Assembly (NCBI GenBank): GCA_050330975.1
Contig: JBHJHK010000280.1
Location: 1 to 39,717 of the forward strand
Length of the DNA: 39,717 nt
From: JBHJHK01 sp050330975
GTDB lineage: Bacteria > Pseudomonadota > Gammaproteobacteria > Competibacterales > Competibacteraceae
Reading direction: 5' to 3'
Part shown: piece by piece, positions 15,513-24,278 of the stretch
How the letters are laid out: each line of letters opens with the position of its first letter
Numbering within the stretch: position 1 is the first letter of the stretch
The notes under the pieces: model-generated
Seen by the model: only the letters and a program-made list of their open reading frames with translations
What the model was told of the DNA's origin: nothing
Databases searched by the model: none
Program-made: the position numbers and the translations under genes

Positions 15513-15698
15513 CAGGGACATCTAACCTGACCAACAGGCGCGAACTAAAAATCGCGTTTGCATCGCATTTTTTCACGGCAACCACCTCGGCTTAGCCAGC
15601 AGTTTTTATCATCCCCTGGGAGGGCTGACCACGGCGTTTCAAATTTCTGCAATCGCCATCTCATATATTATTTCCTCCCCAACTCGAGGAAGCCCCTC

Positions 15699-17060
15699 AT
15701 GGCAAACCAGCTCTGGCCGTGGTTGTCGTTAACTCTGGTCTTCACCCCCGTCTGCGCTCAAGAGCGCTTTCCCGCCGAACTCGCCGGCCACGCCTACCTG
15801 CCGGCGGCGACCTTTATCAACGCCCCCGCCGATGCCCCGGCGTTGTTCCACACCTCGGGCAAGTTCGCCGGCCCCGGCAACACCCGCAACGACAAGCTCT
15901 ACAGCGTTGAGGGGAGCTCGTTTTTGTCCGCCCCCGACGTCCCCCGCACCACGGGGCTGCGGCTACCCTTCGTCGGCCAGCCAGTCCAGGGCTTTTCCGG
16001 CATCAAACACATGGAAAATGGCGAATACATGGTGTTGGTGGACAACGGCTTTGGCTCCAAGGCCAATTCCGTTGATGCCATGCTCCAATTTCACCGGCTG
16101 CGCCCCAACTGGGAGACCGGCCAGGTGGAGATGTTGGCCTCCCACTTCTTGAGCGACCCCCATGGGCTGCTGCCCTTCCCCATCACCACCGAGGGGACCG
16201 CCACCCGCTACCTCACCGGTGCCGACTTCGACTTGGAGGGGATGCAACCGGTGGGGGAGCAAATCTGGTTTGGCGATGAGTTTGGCCCCTATGTATTTGC
16301 CACCGACCTCGAGGGCCGAGTGGTGGCCTTCTTCGACACCACCGTGGACGGCGACGTGGTCCGCTCCCCGGACAACCACGGGTTGCGGATGCCCTCCACC
16401 CCCGGGGAAGTGAGCTTTGCCGTGCGCCGCAGCCGCGGCTTTGAGGGCATGGCCGCCGCCGTGGACGGCAGTGCCTTGTATCCTTTGTTCGAAGGGCCGC
16501 TGTGGGATGCAGAACAAGGGGATTGGGAGAACCAAGACAGCCGCCAATACCTGCGGATCATCGAGTTCGATATCGCCAGCCAGCAGTTCACCGACCGCCA
16601 GTGGAAGTATCTGCTGGAGGAAAACGGCCACAACATCGGCGATTTCAACATGATCGACGCCGAGCGGGGCTTGATCATCGAGCGGGACGGCGGCGAGGGG
16701 GATGCCGCCCTGGCCTGTGAGGGCGAGGCCCAACCCGATTGTTTCAACAACCCCGCCGGCTTTAAGCGGGTCTATTTGGTGGACTTTTCCCAGGCCGACG
16801 CCGATGGCTTTGTGAAGAAGGTGGGCTACGTGGATCTGCTGGCCATCGACGACCCCCAGGGCATCGCCCGGGTGGGTGGCGGCGAAGGGCGCTTTAGCTT
16901 CCCCTTTGTCACCATCGAGGACGTGGATCGGGTGGACGACGAGCACATCGTCGTCGCCAACGACAACAATCTGCCCTTCTCCAGCGGCCGCACCATCGGC
17001 CAAAACGACCACAACGAGTTTATTCTATTGCGGGTGCCGGAGCTGTTGTCGGCCCGTTGA
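15699..17060 (+). CDS. secreted phytase/esterase-like beta-propeller protein
   Basis: This 453-residue protein has a signal peptide (MANQLWPWLSLTLVFTPVCA) and belongs to the esterase-like activity of phytase family. Typical blocks are GFSGIKHMENGEYMVLVDNG, the acidic GADFDLEGM and EQIWFGDEFGPYV, GFEGMAAAVDGSALYPLFEG, and ENGHNIGDFNMIDAERGLII with ERDG. The repeated acidic loops suggest calcium binding, as in beta-propeller phytases. A GAGGA motif lies 9 bp before the ATG. Activity on phosphate esters or other esters is inferred from the family; the substrate is unknown. It should act in the periplasm or outside the cell. Confidence 0.85.
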   Translation: MANQLWPWLSLTLVFTPVCAQERFPAELAGHAYLPAATFINAPADAPALFHTSGKFAGPGNTRNDKLYSVEGSSFLSAPDVPRTTGLRLPFVGQPVQGFSGIKHMENGEYMVLVDNGFGSKANSVDAMLQFHRLRPNWETGQVEMLASHFLSDPHGLLPFPITTEGTATRYLTGADFDLEGMQPVGEQIWFGDEFGPYVFATDLEGRVVAFFDTTVDGDVVRSPDNHGLRMPSTPGEVSFAVRRSRGFEGMAAAVDGSALYPLFEGPLWDAEQGDWENQDSRQYLRIIEFDIASQQFTDRQWKYLLEENGHNIGDFNMIDAERGLIIERDGGEGDAALACEGEAQPDCFNNPAGFKRVYLVDFSQADADGFVKKVGYVDLLAIDDPQGIARVGGGEGRFSFPFVTIEDVDRVDDEHIVVANDNNLPFSSGRTIGQNDHNEFILLRVPELLSAR

Positions 17061-17117
17061 GGGCGCCACGACGCCCTCTGGGGGCGCGGGCGCAGTGGAT
17101 CGCCACCGCGCCCGCCC
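17061..17117 (+). terminator. GC-rich hairpins after the phytase-like gene, no T run
   Basis: Immediately after the stop codon there is a small hairpin (GGGCG with CGCCC, 17061-17076). A long, imperfect GC-rich hairpin follows at 17082-17117 (GGGCG, GGCGC and GTGG pairing with CCAC, GCGCC and CGCCC around ATCG). Neither is followed by a T run, so this may be an RNA-stabilising 3' structure or a weak terminator. Confidence 0.4.
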
Positions 17118-17220
17118 TCACCTGCCACCATGGTTGAGACCAGCACCATCGTCCCCCTCAAGCCCCGCCCTGGAAGGCAGGGCTTGGTTTCTCTGAATCA
17201 ACCGCGAGATTCTCTGCGCC

Positions 17221-18294
17221 ATGACATCGACCCCAACCCCGGGCTCCGCCCTCGTAGCCCTGATCCTCGGCCTCGCCACCCTCCCCGTCGCAGCCCAAAA
17301 CGACGCTATCACCACCGTCCGGGTCCAGTTTGAACCCGGCGCCGAGAGCGCGGTGGTGGAGGACAGTATCACGGGCTACGAGAGCGTCGACTACCTCCTA
17401 GGGGCCCAGGCCGGGCAATACGCCAACATCAGCATGGCCTCCGACAACGGGTCCAACTACTTCAATATCATTCCCCCAGGGGAGGAGAATGTGGCACTGT
17501 TCATAGGCTCGACGAGCGGCAACCAGTACGAAGGGACACTGCCCGCCACGGGCGATTACCGGGTCCGGGTCTATTTGATGCGCAACGCCGCCCGCCGGGA
17601 AGAGACCGCCAACTACCGCCTGGAGATGATCATCGCCGCTGGGAATGGCCCTGGTAGTGACCCTGCCAGTGGCCCTGCCGGAACCGGCGACACCACGGCC
17701 CAAACCATCCCCACCGCCCCGGAGGACGGGGGTCCGCGCCAGTGGGAGGTCACCGCCGAGGGCGGCCTCAACATGCGCGAGTCGCCCTCCACCACGGCGC
17801 CTGTGGTGGCGACCCTGGAACCCGGTGCCATCCTCTCCAATCTGGGTTGTGAAGGCGCCGCCGGGCGGGTCTGGTGCGACGTGCAGCCGGTGCAAGGTGG
17901 CGCCCGGGGCTATGTGGTCGCCGAGTTCCTCGCCCCCGCCGTCGGTCCCCAGGGGGGGGTCGCCACGGGCGCCGACGACTCCGCGCTGCGGGCCGGCCGC
18001 GGCGAGTTCGACGCCACGGGACCTTTGCCCTGTGCCCAGCGCCGCGGTCAGCCCCTGGGTGAGTGCCAGTTTGGCGTCGCCCGGGCCGGCGGCGGCGATG
18101 CCACCGTGGTCGTCACCCACCCCGATGGCTTTCAGCGGGTGTTGTTCTTCACCCGCGGCGAGTTCACGGGCGCCGACGCCAGCGAGGCCGGCGGCGGCTT
18201 TGACACCGAGGTCACCAAAGAGGCCGACCTGTTTCGCATCCGGGTCGACGACGAACGCTACGAGATGTCCGAGGCGGTGATCTTGGGTGGTTGA
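17221..18294 (+). CDS. secreted SH3-domain protein
   Basis: This 357-residue protein has a signal peptide (ALVALILGLATLPVAA) and a beta-rich domain at about 30-140 that looks like a pre-peptidase-type or carbohydrate-binding sandwich (VDYLLGAQAGQYANISMASD, YRVRVYLMRNAARREE). A Gly/Pro/Thr linker leads to a bacterial SH3 domain at about 173-240 (GGLNMRESPSTTAPVVATLE, VWCDVQ, GYVVAEFL). A C-terminal beta domain has paired cysteines (CAQRRGQPLGEC) and GFQRVLFFTRGEF. It is probably a periplasmic or cell-wall-binding protein. No enzyme motif is seen. It follows the phytase-like gene by 160 bp. Confidence 0.8.
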   Translation: MTSTPTPGSALVALILGLATLPVAAQNDAITTVRVQFEPGAESAVVEDSITGYESVDYLLGAQAGQYANISMASDNGSNYFNIIPPGEENVALFIGSTSGNQYEGTLPATGDYRVRVYLMRNAARREETANYRLEMIIAAGNGPGSDPASGPAGTGDTTAQTIPTAPEDGGPRQWEVTAEGGLNMRESPSTTAPVVATLEPGAILSNLGCEGAAGRVWCDVQPVQGGARGYVVAEFLAPAVGPQGGVATGADDSALRAGRGEFDATGPLPCAQRRGQPLGECQFGVARAGGGDATVVVTHPDGFQRVLFFTRGEFTGADASEAGGGFDTEVTKEADLFRIRVDDERYEMSEAVILGG

Positions 18295-18410
18295 GGTCGG
18301 CCTTGGGCTTCGGTCCAAGCTCGACGCGTCTGGGCCACCAGGCCCCGGGGTCCAGATGGACCCTGGGTTATACTGGGGTCAACTTTTCCTCGACGTGGCC
18401 AATCCCGACC

Positions 18411-21338
18411 ATGATATCCAAGACGACGGTCTCCGTATTCCCGTGGCAGTGGCCTTCCCCTAGGGAGTGGGGCTCGGTGCTGTGTCTGGCCTGTGGCCTC
18501 AGCCATGGCCAGGTCGTCCTCGACGGCAGCCAAGGGGCCAGCGGCCCCCTAGCGGGCCCCGATTACCAAATCGATGCCCAGCTCGGGCGTCAGGTGGGAG
18601 GCAACCTGTTCCACAGCTTTGCCACCTTCAACCTGGATACGGGGGAATCGGCGACCTTCTCGGGTCCTGAAACGGTAGAGCGGGTCGTCGGCCGAGTGAC
18701 CGGGGGGAATCCTTCCCGCATCGACGGCACCCTGCGCTCCACCATCCCCGGTGCCGATCTCTATTTGATGAACCCCAACGGCGTTCTGTTTGGCGAGAAC
18801 GCGCGCCTGGAGGTCGACGGCGCCTTCTGGGCCACCACCGCTGACTACCTGACCTTGGGCGAAACCCGGTTTGAGGCCACCGTCGGCGAGGGGGAGCTGA
18901 GTACGGCGCCGGTGAGCGCCTTTGGCTTTGTCCGGGCCCAGCCGCTGGAGATCGCCGTGGAGGACTCCGCCCTCACCGCCGGCGAGGGGCAAACCCTGGG
19001 ATTGGTGGGCGGTGCCCTGGGGCTGGGGGGAGCCCAGCTGGAAGCCCCCGGCGGCGCCATTCACCTGGTGGCCGTGGCCTCCCCTGGGGAAGTGATCGCC
19101 GACGGCCAGCGTTGGCGCTTGAGCGGTGCCACCGGGGGTGCCGTGGACGCCAGGGATAGCACGGTGACGGTCAGTGGGGAGCGCGCCGGGCTCATCAGTC
19201 TCCACGGGCAATCCCTCTCCCTGGCCAACACCGCTTTGCGGGCCGATACCATCGGGGGGGAGGGCGAAGGTGTCACCCTGGATCTGGAGACAGAGGTACG
19301 TCTCAGCGACGCCAGCCAGATCAGCGCCAACACCCGCGGCGCTGGCCGCGGCGGCAGTGTGCGCGTCGACACCCAGGTCCTGACCATCGACGGCAGCGCC
19401 AGCGAGCGGGGGGCGACGGGCCTGTTCGCCGATAGCCTTGCAGAGGCCACCGGCCGCGGCGGCGCGGTGGTGGTCAACGCTCGAGACATCGACGTCATCG
19501 ACGGCGAGATCAGCGCCTCCAGCGATGGCGTCGGCGACGGCGGAGAGATGCGCATCAGCGCCCAGCGCCTCACCATCGACGGGCGGGAGCTCGGTCCCCC
19601 CTTTAGCTTTTTTTCTCTGCTGACCGTCAACGCCAACGGCACCGGCAACGGCGGCACCATGTCCCTCGACGTCGGCGAGCTCACCCTGTTGAGCGGCGGC
19701 GGGCTCACCGCCAATGCCAACGACGGCAGCGGCGGTGAAATCGTCATCGACAGCGACGCCATCAACATCGACGGCGGGGGCCTCGTCACCCAGATCATCA
19801 TTCCGGCGGGGGCCTCGGTGTCCACCCGTGGGGCCGGCCAGGGGGGCAACCTCACCGTTCGCGCCGCCACCATCGAGATCGTCGACGGCGGCGGCTTTTT
19901 GGCCGCGGCCTCCGGTACCGGCGACGCCGGTCGCATTGTTATCGAAGCCCAGGACTTGCTCATCGACGGCGCTGGCACCGAAACCGGCACGGCGGTGGCC
20001 ACCATCAGCACCGGCAACGGTCGCGGGGGGGATGTGGCGGTGACGGCCAGCGACATTCTCATCCGCGACGGTGGCTCCATACTCACCGACTCCTTTGGTG
20101 ACAGCGGCTCCGGCGATTTGGCCATCAGCGCCGACCGCATCACCATCGACGGCGCTGGAACCGAGTTTATCACCGGACTCTCGGTGGGGACGTTTCCCGA
20201 CAGCCAAGGGCCGGCGGGCTCGTTGACCCTGGCCGTGGGGGAGCTGACGGTCATCGACGGCGGTGCCGTCAACGCCTCCGCCCGGGGTGATGGTCCGGCG
20301 GGCCGGGTCGTCATCGACGCCGGTCGTATCGTCATCGACGGCAGCGGCAGCGACGCCGCCACCCTGTTGGGCTCGGCCACCACCAACGGCGCCGGGGGGT
20401 TGGCCACCATCCGCGCCGACGCGATCCAAATCATCGACGGCGGCATCAGCACCCAGACCGACGGCAGGGGCGACGCCGGCCAATTGGAGATCGTGGCCAA
20501 CACCATCGATCTACAGCGGGGGGGCAGTATCGCTTCGTCCACCAGCGGCAGCGGCAGGGGGGGGGATCTGCAGATCCGCGCCAACCAGATCAACCTGGAC
20601 GGCGGCGTCATTGGCGTCGATGCCAACCCGGAAAACGTCGTTCTGCTCCCCGACGCTCCCGACGCCGAGCGCTTGGGCGACGCCGGCGACCTCACCATCG
20701 TGGCCGAGGAGAGCCTCACCCTGGATAACGGCAGTCAACTGCTGGCCCAGGCCGATACCAGTGGCGGCGGTAGCATCGCAGTGGTGGCGCCTTCGGTGCG
20801 CCTCGACAACAACTCCCAGGTCAGCGCCTCGGTGTTCGAAGGGGCAGAGGGGGGAGGCAACATCGCCATCTCCGCCGATACCCTCATCGCCTTTGACGAC
20901 AGCGATATCATCGCCCGGGCCGACCAGGGTCTGGGGGGCAATATCGCCATCGACGCCGAGCTGTTTTTGCGCAGCCCCGACGTCGACCTCGACGCTTCTT
21001 CTAATGTGTTGGGCAATGAGGGCAGCGTGGAGGTCGACGCCGTGGAGCTGGATATCTCTCCGGCGCTGTTGGAACTGGCCGCGATTTATCTGCGGCAGCA
21101 GGAGCTGTCGGACCGGTGCGGCACCCGCGGCGTCGACGCCGCCAGCAGCTTTGCCCTGTTGGGTCGCGGGGGGGTCATCGCCGATGCAGCGCCACAGCTC
21201 CTCACCCAAAGCAGCGACTTAACCTCGCCCTTGGCCGTCGCCCGCTCGACACTTTCAATACCCCCAGAAAAGGGGTACGCCCTAGCCGCCCTGGAGACGC
21301 TGGCGCGGGGAAGCGACGCCAGTCTCGGTTGCCTCTAG
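18411..21338 (+). CDS. filamentous-hemagglutinin-type exoprotein (TpsA)
   Basis: This 975-residue protein has a hydrophobic export signal followed by a two-partner-secretion domain at about 35-260, with SQGASGPLAGPDYQIDAQLG, NLFHSFATFNLDTGESATFS and the hallmark NPNG at 121-124 (LYLMNPNGVLFGE). The rest is a parallel beta-helix made of many degenerate repeats with the rhythm I-x-I-D-G-x-x-I and GNGG turns. It ends in a Cys-containing tail (DRCGTRGVDAASSFALLGRG) like that of cyanobacterial and gammaproteobacterial CHAT/FHA relatives. It should be secreted through an outer-membrane TpsB pore, but no TpsB gene lies in the window. A role in adhesion or surface display is inferred. The ATG at 18411 is preferred; there is no strong ribosome-binding site. 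Confidence 0.88.
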   Translation: MISKTTVSVFPWQWPSPREWGSVLCLACGLSHGQVVLDGSQGASGPLAGPDYQIDAQLGRQVGGNLFHSFATFNLDTGESATFSGPETVERVVGRVTGGNPSRIDGTLRSTIPGADLYLMNPNGVLFGENARLEVDGAFWATTADYLTLGETRFEATVGEGELSTAPVSAFGFVRAQPLEIAVEDSALTAGEGQTLGLVGGALGLGGAQLEAPGGAIHLVAVASPGEVIADGQRWRLSGATGGAVDARDSTVTVSGERAGLISLHGQSLSLANTALRADTIGGEGEGVTLDLETEVRLSDASQISANTRGAGRGGSVRVDTQVLTIDGSASERGATGLFADSLAEATGRGGAVVVNARDIDVIDGEISASSDGVGDGGEMRISAQRLTIDGRELGPPFSFFSLLTVNANGTGNGGTMSLDVGELTLLSGGGLTANANDGSGGEIVIDSDAINIDGGGLVTQIIIPAGASVSTRGAGQGGNLTVRAATIEIVDGGGFLAAASGTGDAGRIVIEAQDLLIDGAGTETGTAVATISTGNGRGGDVAVTASDILIRDGGSILTDSFGDSGSGDLAISADRITIDGAGTEFITGLSVGTFPDSQGPAGSLTLAVGELTVIDGGAVNASARGDGPAGRVVIDAGRIVIDGSGSDAATLLGSATTNGAGGLATIRADAIQIIDGGISTQTDGRGDAGQLEIVANTIDLQRGGSIASSTSGSGRGGDLQIRANQINLDGGVIGVDANPENVVLLPDAPDAERLGDAGDLTIVAEESLTLDNGSQLLAQADTSGGGSIAVVAPSVRLDNNSQVSASVFEGAEGGGNIAISADTLIAFDDSDIIARADQGLGGNIAIDAELFLRSPDVDLDASSNVLGNEGSVEVDAVELDISPALLELAAIYLRQQELSDRCGTRGVDAASSFALLGRGGVIADAAPQLLTQSSDLTSPLAVARSTLSIPPEKGYALAALETLARGSDASLGCL

Positions 21339-21420
21339 GGTGTGTCGGCGAATCAAAAAGTCCCTTGCCGGTGGTGAACACTTTGTTTGAACGATCCTTG
21401 GGGCCCAGAGACCCTTTGGG

Positions 21421-22731
21421 CTAAGCCCCGTCACTGGCACTCCCGGCGACGAGTTCCTCGGCGTGGAGTTTTTCCGCTGCCGTGGTGGCCACGGCAGAGG
21501 CATTGGCGGGCAAGGCGATGTAGGGCCCTTGATCTTCGCTGGGGGGGCTGGCCCGCTGGGTCATCCGCCACAGGGCGAAACCGCCCACTGCCAGGTGAAC
21601 CAGGCCCAAAAGGGCGAAAAAACCCCAGGGTCCCAAGACCGATAGGGCGAGCCCGGCGGCCAGGGGGCCGACCAGGGAACCCATGCCCAAGATCAACACC
21701 AGCCCACTGCTGGCCCCTACCATTTCGGTGGGCTCCAAGTAATCGTTGGTGTAGGCCAGGGACAAGGAGTGGAGGCTGAGGGAAATGCCACCAAAGGCCA
21801 CGACAATGGCCACAAAGGCCCCAAAGTCGAGGCGGGCTCCCGCCGTGGACAGCAGTCCAAGCCCCAGGGCGAGACCCGCGGCGCTCAAGGTGATCCCCGT
21901 GATCACCACCCGGCGGTCGAAAACATCGGACAGTCTGCCGATGGGCCATTGGCAAAGGGCTGCCCCGGCAATCAGGGCCATCATGAACAGCGATACCTCC
22001 AGGAGGCTAAAGCCCATGCGCTGGGCGTAGACGGCCCCCATGCCAAATGCAGCCCCATTGACGATGCCGGCGGCGAAAGTCCCCGCCACCCCCAGGGGCG
22101 AGGCACCCCAGAGGCGACCCAAAGAGACGCTGCGCACCGGCCCCGGCACGGGGGCGGGCACCGCGGTGAGGAGGATGGGCAACACGGCAACGGAGATCAA
22201 CACCGACACCAGGATAAACAGATCCGTTTCCCGGGGGCTGGCGGTGTTGAGGAGCAACTGGCCGCCCCCCATGCCGCCAAAGGTGGTGAGCATGTAGACC
22301 GCCAGCATGTGGCCGCGCCCGGCGTTGTCGACCCGCACATTGAGCCAGCTCTCGGCCACCACAAAAATGCCGGCAAAGCACACCCCGGTGACAAAGCGCA
22401 GTCCCCCCCAAATCCACGGATCCACCAACACCCCGTGGACGAGGATGGCCGCCGAGGCCAGGGCGGCCAGGGCGGCAAAGACGCGGATGTGTCCCACCTG
22501 GCCGACGGCCTGGGGCGTCCACACCGCACCGACCAAAAACCCGGCGAAAAACGCCGCCATCACCAGCCCTGTGAGGACGCTGCCAAACCCCTCGATATCG
22601 GCGCGGATACCCAACAAAGTGCCCTGGAGGCCATTGCCCAGCATCAGCAGGCAGATGCCGACCAAAAGCGCCCAGGAGCCCCTCAGGGCGGGGATAAAAG
22701 ACAGCTTTTGAACGGGCTCGAGGGTGCTCAT
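21421..22731 (-). CDS. MFS transporter, YcaD-like
   Basis: This 436-residue membrane protein has about twelve hydrophobic helices in two halves. The first half carries GFLVGAVWTPQAVGQVGHIR and ALRFVTG-like spacing (GGLRFVTGVCFAGIFVVAES), followed by WLNVRVDNAGRGHMLAVYML. The second half carries QWPIGRLSDVFDRRVVI. These are the marks of the YcaD/UMF3 group of the major facilitator superfamily. The C-terminal 40 residues are hydrophilic. The substrate is unknown; drug or metabolite efflux is typical for the group. It converges on the exoprotein gene and lies 98 bp downstream of fumC on the same strand. Confidence 0.9.
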   Translation of the reverse strand: MSTLEPVQKLSFIPALRGSWALLVGICLLMLGNGLQGTLLGIRADIEGFGSVLTGLVMAAFFAGFLVGAVWTPQAVGQVGHIRVFAALAALASAAILVHGVLVDPWIWGGLRFVTGVCFAGIFVVAESWLNVRVDNAGRGHMLAVYMLTTFGGMGGGQLLLNTASPRETDLFILVSVLISVAVLPILLTAVPAPVPGPVRSVSLGRLWGASPLGVAGTFAAGIVNGAAFGMGAVYAQRMGFSLLEVSLFMMALIAGAALCQWPIGRLSDVFDRRVVITGITLSAAGLALGLGLLSTAGARLDFGAFVAIVVAFGGISLSLHSLSLAYTNDYLEPTEMVGASSGLVLILGMGSLVGPLAAGLALSVLGPWGFFALLGLVHLAVGGFALWRMTQRASPPSEDQGPYIALPANASAVATTAAEKLHAEELVAGSASDGA

Positions 22732-22829
22732 GGCAGGGCGACGGGATTCGGGGGTGGAATGGAGCGGCGACCCGCGCCACGGGCGATATCACCCCATCCA
22801 CGGGGAAGACCAAACGGCTGACGGGGAAC

Positions 22830-24215
22830 CTACTGGGGAATCCCCCCCTTGGTCAACGCCGCCGGATCCAACAACCGCTTGAGCTCCTCCCGGGACAAAT
22901 CCGTCTCGGCCTCGGCCACATCGATAATCGCCCGCCCCTCGGCATAGGCCTTCTTGGCGATGGCGGCGCCCTTTTCATAGCCGATGACGGCGTTGAGAGC
23001 GGTGACCAAAATGGGGTTTTTGTCCAACGCCCCCCGCAGGTGATCCTCGTTGACGGTGAAACCCGTGATGGCTTGGTCGGCCAGTTGGCGGGCGCCGTTG
23101 GCCAACAAGGCGATGGACTGGAGCAGATTGTAGCCGATCACCGGCAGCATGACGTTGAGCTGGAAATTTCCCGAACTGCCGGCTGTGGTGATGGTGGTGT
23201 CGTTGCCCATGACCTGGGCGCACACCATGGCCACGGCTTCGGGGATCACCGGGTTGACCTTGCCGGGCATGATGCTGCTGCCGGGTTGCAACGCCTTGAG
23301 GCTGATCTCCGCCAACCCCGTCAACGGACCGCTGTTCATCCAGCGCAAGTCGTTGCTGATCTTCATGAGAGACACAGCCACAGTCTTGAGCTGGCCCGAC
23401 ATCTCCACGGCGGCGTCTTGGCTCGACAGGCTTTCGAAGTAGTTATCGCTCTTTTTGAACAAGATTTCGGTGCGCCGGGAGACCTCGCTGGCAAAGCGCA
23501 CCCCGAACTCCGGATGGGCGTTGATCCCCGACCCCACCGCCGTGCCCCCCTGGGCCAAGGCCCGCAACCGCTCTTGGGCACTTTCCAGCCGAGCGATGCC
23601 CAACCGCACCTGGGTGGCCCAGCCCGCCAGCTCCTGCCCCAAGGTCACGGGCATGGCGTCCATCAAGTGGGTGCGGCCGGTCTTGACCACCCCATGGAGC
23701 TCGGCAGCCCGGGCCTCCAGGGTGGCGGCCAGATGTTCCAGGGCCGGCAGGAGCTGTTCGTGGACCGTCAAGGCCCCGCTCACGTGGATGGCGGTGGGGA
23801 TGGTGTCGTTGCTGCTCTGGCCGCAGTTGACGTGGTCGTTGGGGTGGACGCTTTGCCCCGAGGCCTGGCTCGCCAAGCGGGCGATGACCTCGTTGGCGTT
23901 CATGTTGCTCGAGGTACCCGACCCGGTTTGGAACACATCCACGGGAAAGTGCTGGTCATAGCGCCCCTCGGCCACCGCCATGGCGGCCTGGTCGATGGCC
24001 GCCGCCAGCCCGGGTTCCAACAGCCCCAGCTCGCCGTTGACCTTGGCCGCCGCCGCCTTGACCAGCCCCAGGGCACGGATAAAGGGCCGGGGCATGGTCA
24101 AACCGCTGATGGGAAAATTCTCCACCGCCCGCTGGGTTTGGGCGCCGTAGAGGGCATCCATGGGGACCTGAAGCTCCCCCATACTGTCGCGCTCGGCGCG
24201 AAAGGCTTCGCTCAT
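22830..24215 (-). CDS. fumC: class II fumarate hydratase
   Basis: This 461-residue fumarase interconverts fumarate and malate in the TCA cycle as an oxygen-stable homotetramer without an Fe-S cluster. It has the superfamily signature GSSIMPGKVNP, the loop SSNDTIPTAIH, the His-containing TGRTHLMDAMPV, and length close to E. coli FumC (467). I chose the ATG at 24213-24215, which follows CCGAGGT. It is divergent from the S9 peptidase gene across 63 bp. Reading it as aspartase or argininosuccinate lyase is unlikely, given the start SMGELQVPMDALYGAQTQRA, which is the fumarase form. Confidence 0.96.
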   Translation of the reverse strand: MSEAFRAERDSMGELQVPMDALYGAQTQRAVENFPISGLTMPRPFIRALGLVKAAAAKVNGELGLLEPGLAAAIDQAAMAVAEGRYDQHFPVDVFQTGSGTSSNMNANEVIARLASQASGQSVHPNDHVNCGQSSNDTIPTAIHVSGALTVHEQLLPALEHLAATLEARAAELHGVVKTGRTHLMDAMPVTLGQELAGWATQVRLGIARLESAQERLRALAQGGTAVGSGINAHPEFGVRFASEVSRRTEILFKKSDNYFESLSSQDAAVEMSGQLKTVAVSLMKISNDLRWMNSGPLTGLAEISLKALQPGSSIMPGKVNPVIPEAVAMVCAQVMGNDTTITTAGSSGNFQLNVMLPVIGYNLLQSIALLANGARQLADQAITGFTVNEDHLRGALDKNPILVTALNAVIGYEKGAAIAKKAYAEGRAIIDVAEAETDLSREELKRLLDPAALTKGGIPQ

Positions 24216-24278
24216 AGCCGCTACCTCGGTTACATTGAGTGCCGTGATCTCTTTGAAAACGGGGCCATTATAGCCGCC

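Noticed and set aside
18549..20483. 644-codon minus-strand frame inside the exoprotein gene
   Set aside because: It is the reverse of the repetitive beta-helix coding sequence; its composition mirrors those repeats.
23040..24278. Upstream extension of the S9 peptidase frame
   Set aside because: It lies antisense to fumC, and the peptidase family begins at the ATG at 24279.
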